From positions 1 to 64,000 of the forward strand of contig VBBP01000053.1 of the NCBI GenBank assembly GCA_005884195.1: a stretch of 64,000 bases of DNA, given 5' to 3'. The position numbers and the translations under genes were made by a program. Shown here in pieces: positions 63,119 to 64,000 of the stretch (position 1 is its first letter; each line of letters begins with the position of its first letter). The DNA is from Candidatus Bathyarchaeota archaeon (GTDB taxonomy: Archaea > Thermoproteota > Bathyarchaeia > 40CM-2-53-6). The notes under the pieces are model-generated. The model was not told the origin of the DNA. It did no database searches and saw nothing but the letters and a program-made list of their open reading frames with translations.

Positions 63119-64000
63119 TTACTGAGGTTTCCAGGCTATTCCCCGGAACTGAGATGTGGAAACAGGCGAGGTCGTGAATTTCGCCAGCGTCCCGTTAGTG
63201 TAGGTGAGGACTACCCCGGAGCCCCCGCCGACAACGTACGCGATGCCTGACGACGACCAGCTGATCCCGTAAAGCCAGCCGAACGTTACCACCGGAAGCA
63301 ATGTCAGTCTCGATCCGTTCCAGGTGAGCACCATCCCGTTATCTCCTGCCAACAACGCCAAAGTTCCTGTCGGGTTGAACGATATTGCACGGATCGCGTT
63401 CCCAGCAGGAACAACGCTTGTGTTGACCGGTGAGATCTGCGTCCCGTTGAATTGGAGCAGGGTCCCGCTGAGCCCGCCGATCAACGCATATGCGCCGTTT
63501 GGATTCCACGCTGAGGTCAACAGGTCCACTGTTACCCCAGTTGTCAATGGGTGAATTGTTGTCCCGTCAAATGTCATAGCCAACCCGCCCTTGCCCACCA
63601 ATAGAGCAGTTGAACCACTTGGATTCCAGCTTATCGAGTAAATCGTCGTAAACGAATTCGGTATCACCGTCGCCTTGACACCATCATACTTGAGAAGCGT
63701 GCCGGCCGAGCCGCCGATCAGCGCGTAGGATCCGTCAGGCTTCCAAGAGACCGTCCAGAAGTTGTACCCGCTCGCAACTGGTGTGGAGACGATCGTTAGA
63801 CCTGTTCCATTGTACCTCATCAGAACTGCAAAGTCTCCGGATATCAGCGCGTAAGAGCCGTCAGGCTTCCAAGCAACCGATCGCAACGGCGTGGTCACCG
63901 GCGAGGGAACCTGGGTCAACGTGCCATTCTGGTATAGTCTACCAACCTTCCCGTCTATCGAGACTACAAGAGCATAGGCCGGCTGCGGCGCCGCGCCGAT
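63119..64000 (-). CDS. Beta-propeller surface protein (WKPDGSYALIGG repeats), truncated at window edge
   Basis: About 6 repeats of SWKPDGSYALIGGSAGTLLKYDG type; frame stays open to position 64000 (GAAPQPAYALVVSIDGKVGRLYQNG). Confidence 0.75.
   Translation of the reverse strand: MGAAPQPAYALVVSIDGKVGRLYQNGTLTQVPSPVTTPLRSVAWKPDGSYALISGDFAVLMRYNGTGLTIVSTPVASGYNFWTVSWKPDGSYALIGGSAGTLLKYDGVKATVIPNSFTTIYSISWNPSGSTALLVGKGGLAMTFDGTTIHPLTTGVTVDLLTSAWNPNGAYALIGGLSGTLLQFNGTQISPVNTSVVPAGNAIRAISFNPTGTLALLAGDNGMVLTWNGSRLTLLPVVTFGWLYGISWSSSGIAYVVGGGSGVVLTYTNGTLAKFTTSPVSTSQFRGIAWKPQ

Noticed and set aside
1-64000. CRISPR arrays and rRNA genes
   Set aside because: No regularly spaced direct repeats and no rRNA-like conserved sequences noticed on reading.

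Overview
The 64 kb window reads as archaeal chromosome, probably a heterotrophic Nitrososphaeria/Thaumarchaeota-like soil lineage. That placement is inferred from a GTP-dependent dephospho-CoA kinase, an interrupted tRNA-Leu-like gene, AlaX-M, winged-HTH regulators and many TM-anchored surface proteins; it was not computed. From left to right it contains: (1) 0.3-5.1 kb, a metal-handling neighbourhood: His-rich secreted protein, interrupted tRNA-Leu-like gene, NicO-type Ni/Co transporter divergent from NikR, ZIP-like transporter, CuA-like cupredoxin, wHTH regulator; (2) 5-10.7 kb, a Vgb-like propeller, an ABC-2 exporter, a nitroreductase and a cupredoxin paralogue broken by one in-frame stop; (3) 10.8-21.4 kb, central metabolism including a tyrosine/homogentisate catabolic cluster (HPPD, FAH-family hydrolase, homogentisate dioxygenase, maleylacetate-reductase-like Fe-ADH) and proline dehydrogenase; (4) about 22.2-25.75 kb, a small putative integrated element with a frameshifted tyrosine recombinase, several tiny membrane or Zn-ribbon ORFs and a candidate 11-bp flanking direct repeat; (5) 25.8-31.4 kb, LarA-family protein, PPC/DUF296 protein, MFS, LigB-like dioxygenase, DPCK and class I GAPDH; (6) 31.5-46.8 kb, a surface glycan island with two thymidylate-kinase-fold proteins; (7) 46.9-64 kb, a run of secreted or membrane-anchored proteins: two paralogous phosphoesterases, GH5-like cellulase, PKD protein, a metallophosphatase/beta-helix fusion and two WxPxGxYALxxG beta-propellers. 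The most interesting points are the compact integrated element, the homogentisate cluster without a visible isomerase, the glycan island, and the surface-protein locus. No CRISPR array or rRNA was seen. All homology calls come from reading motifs; no searches were run.
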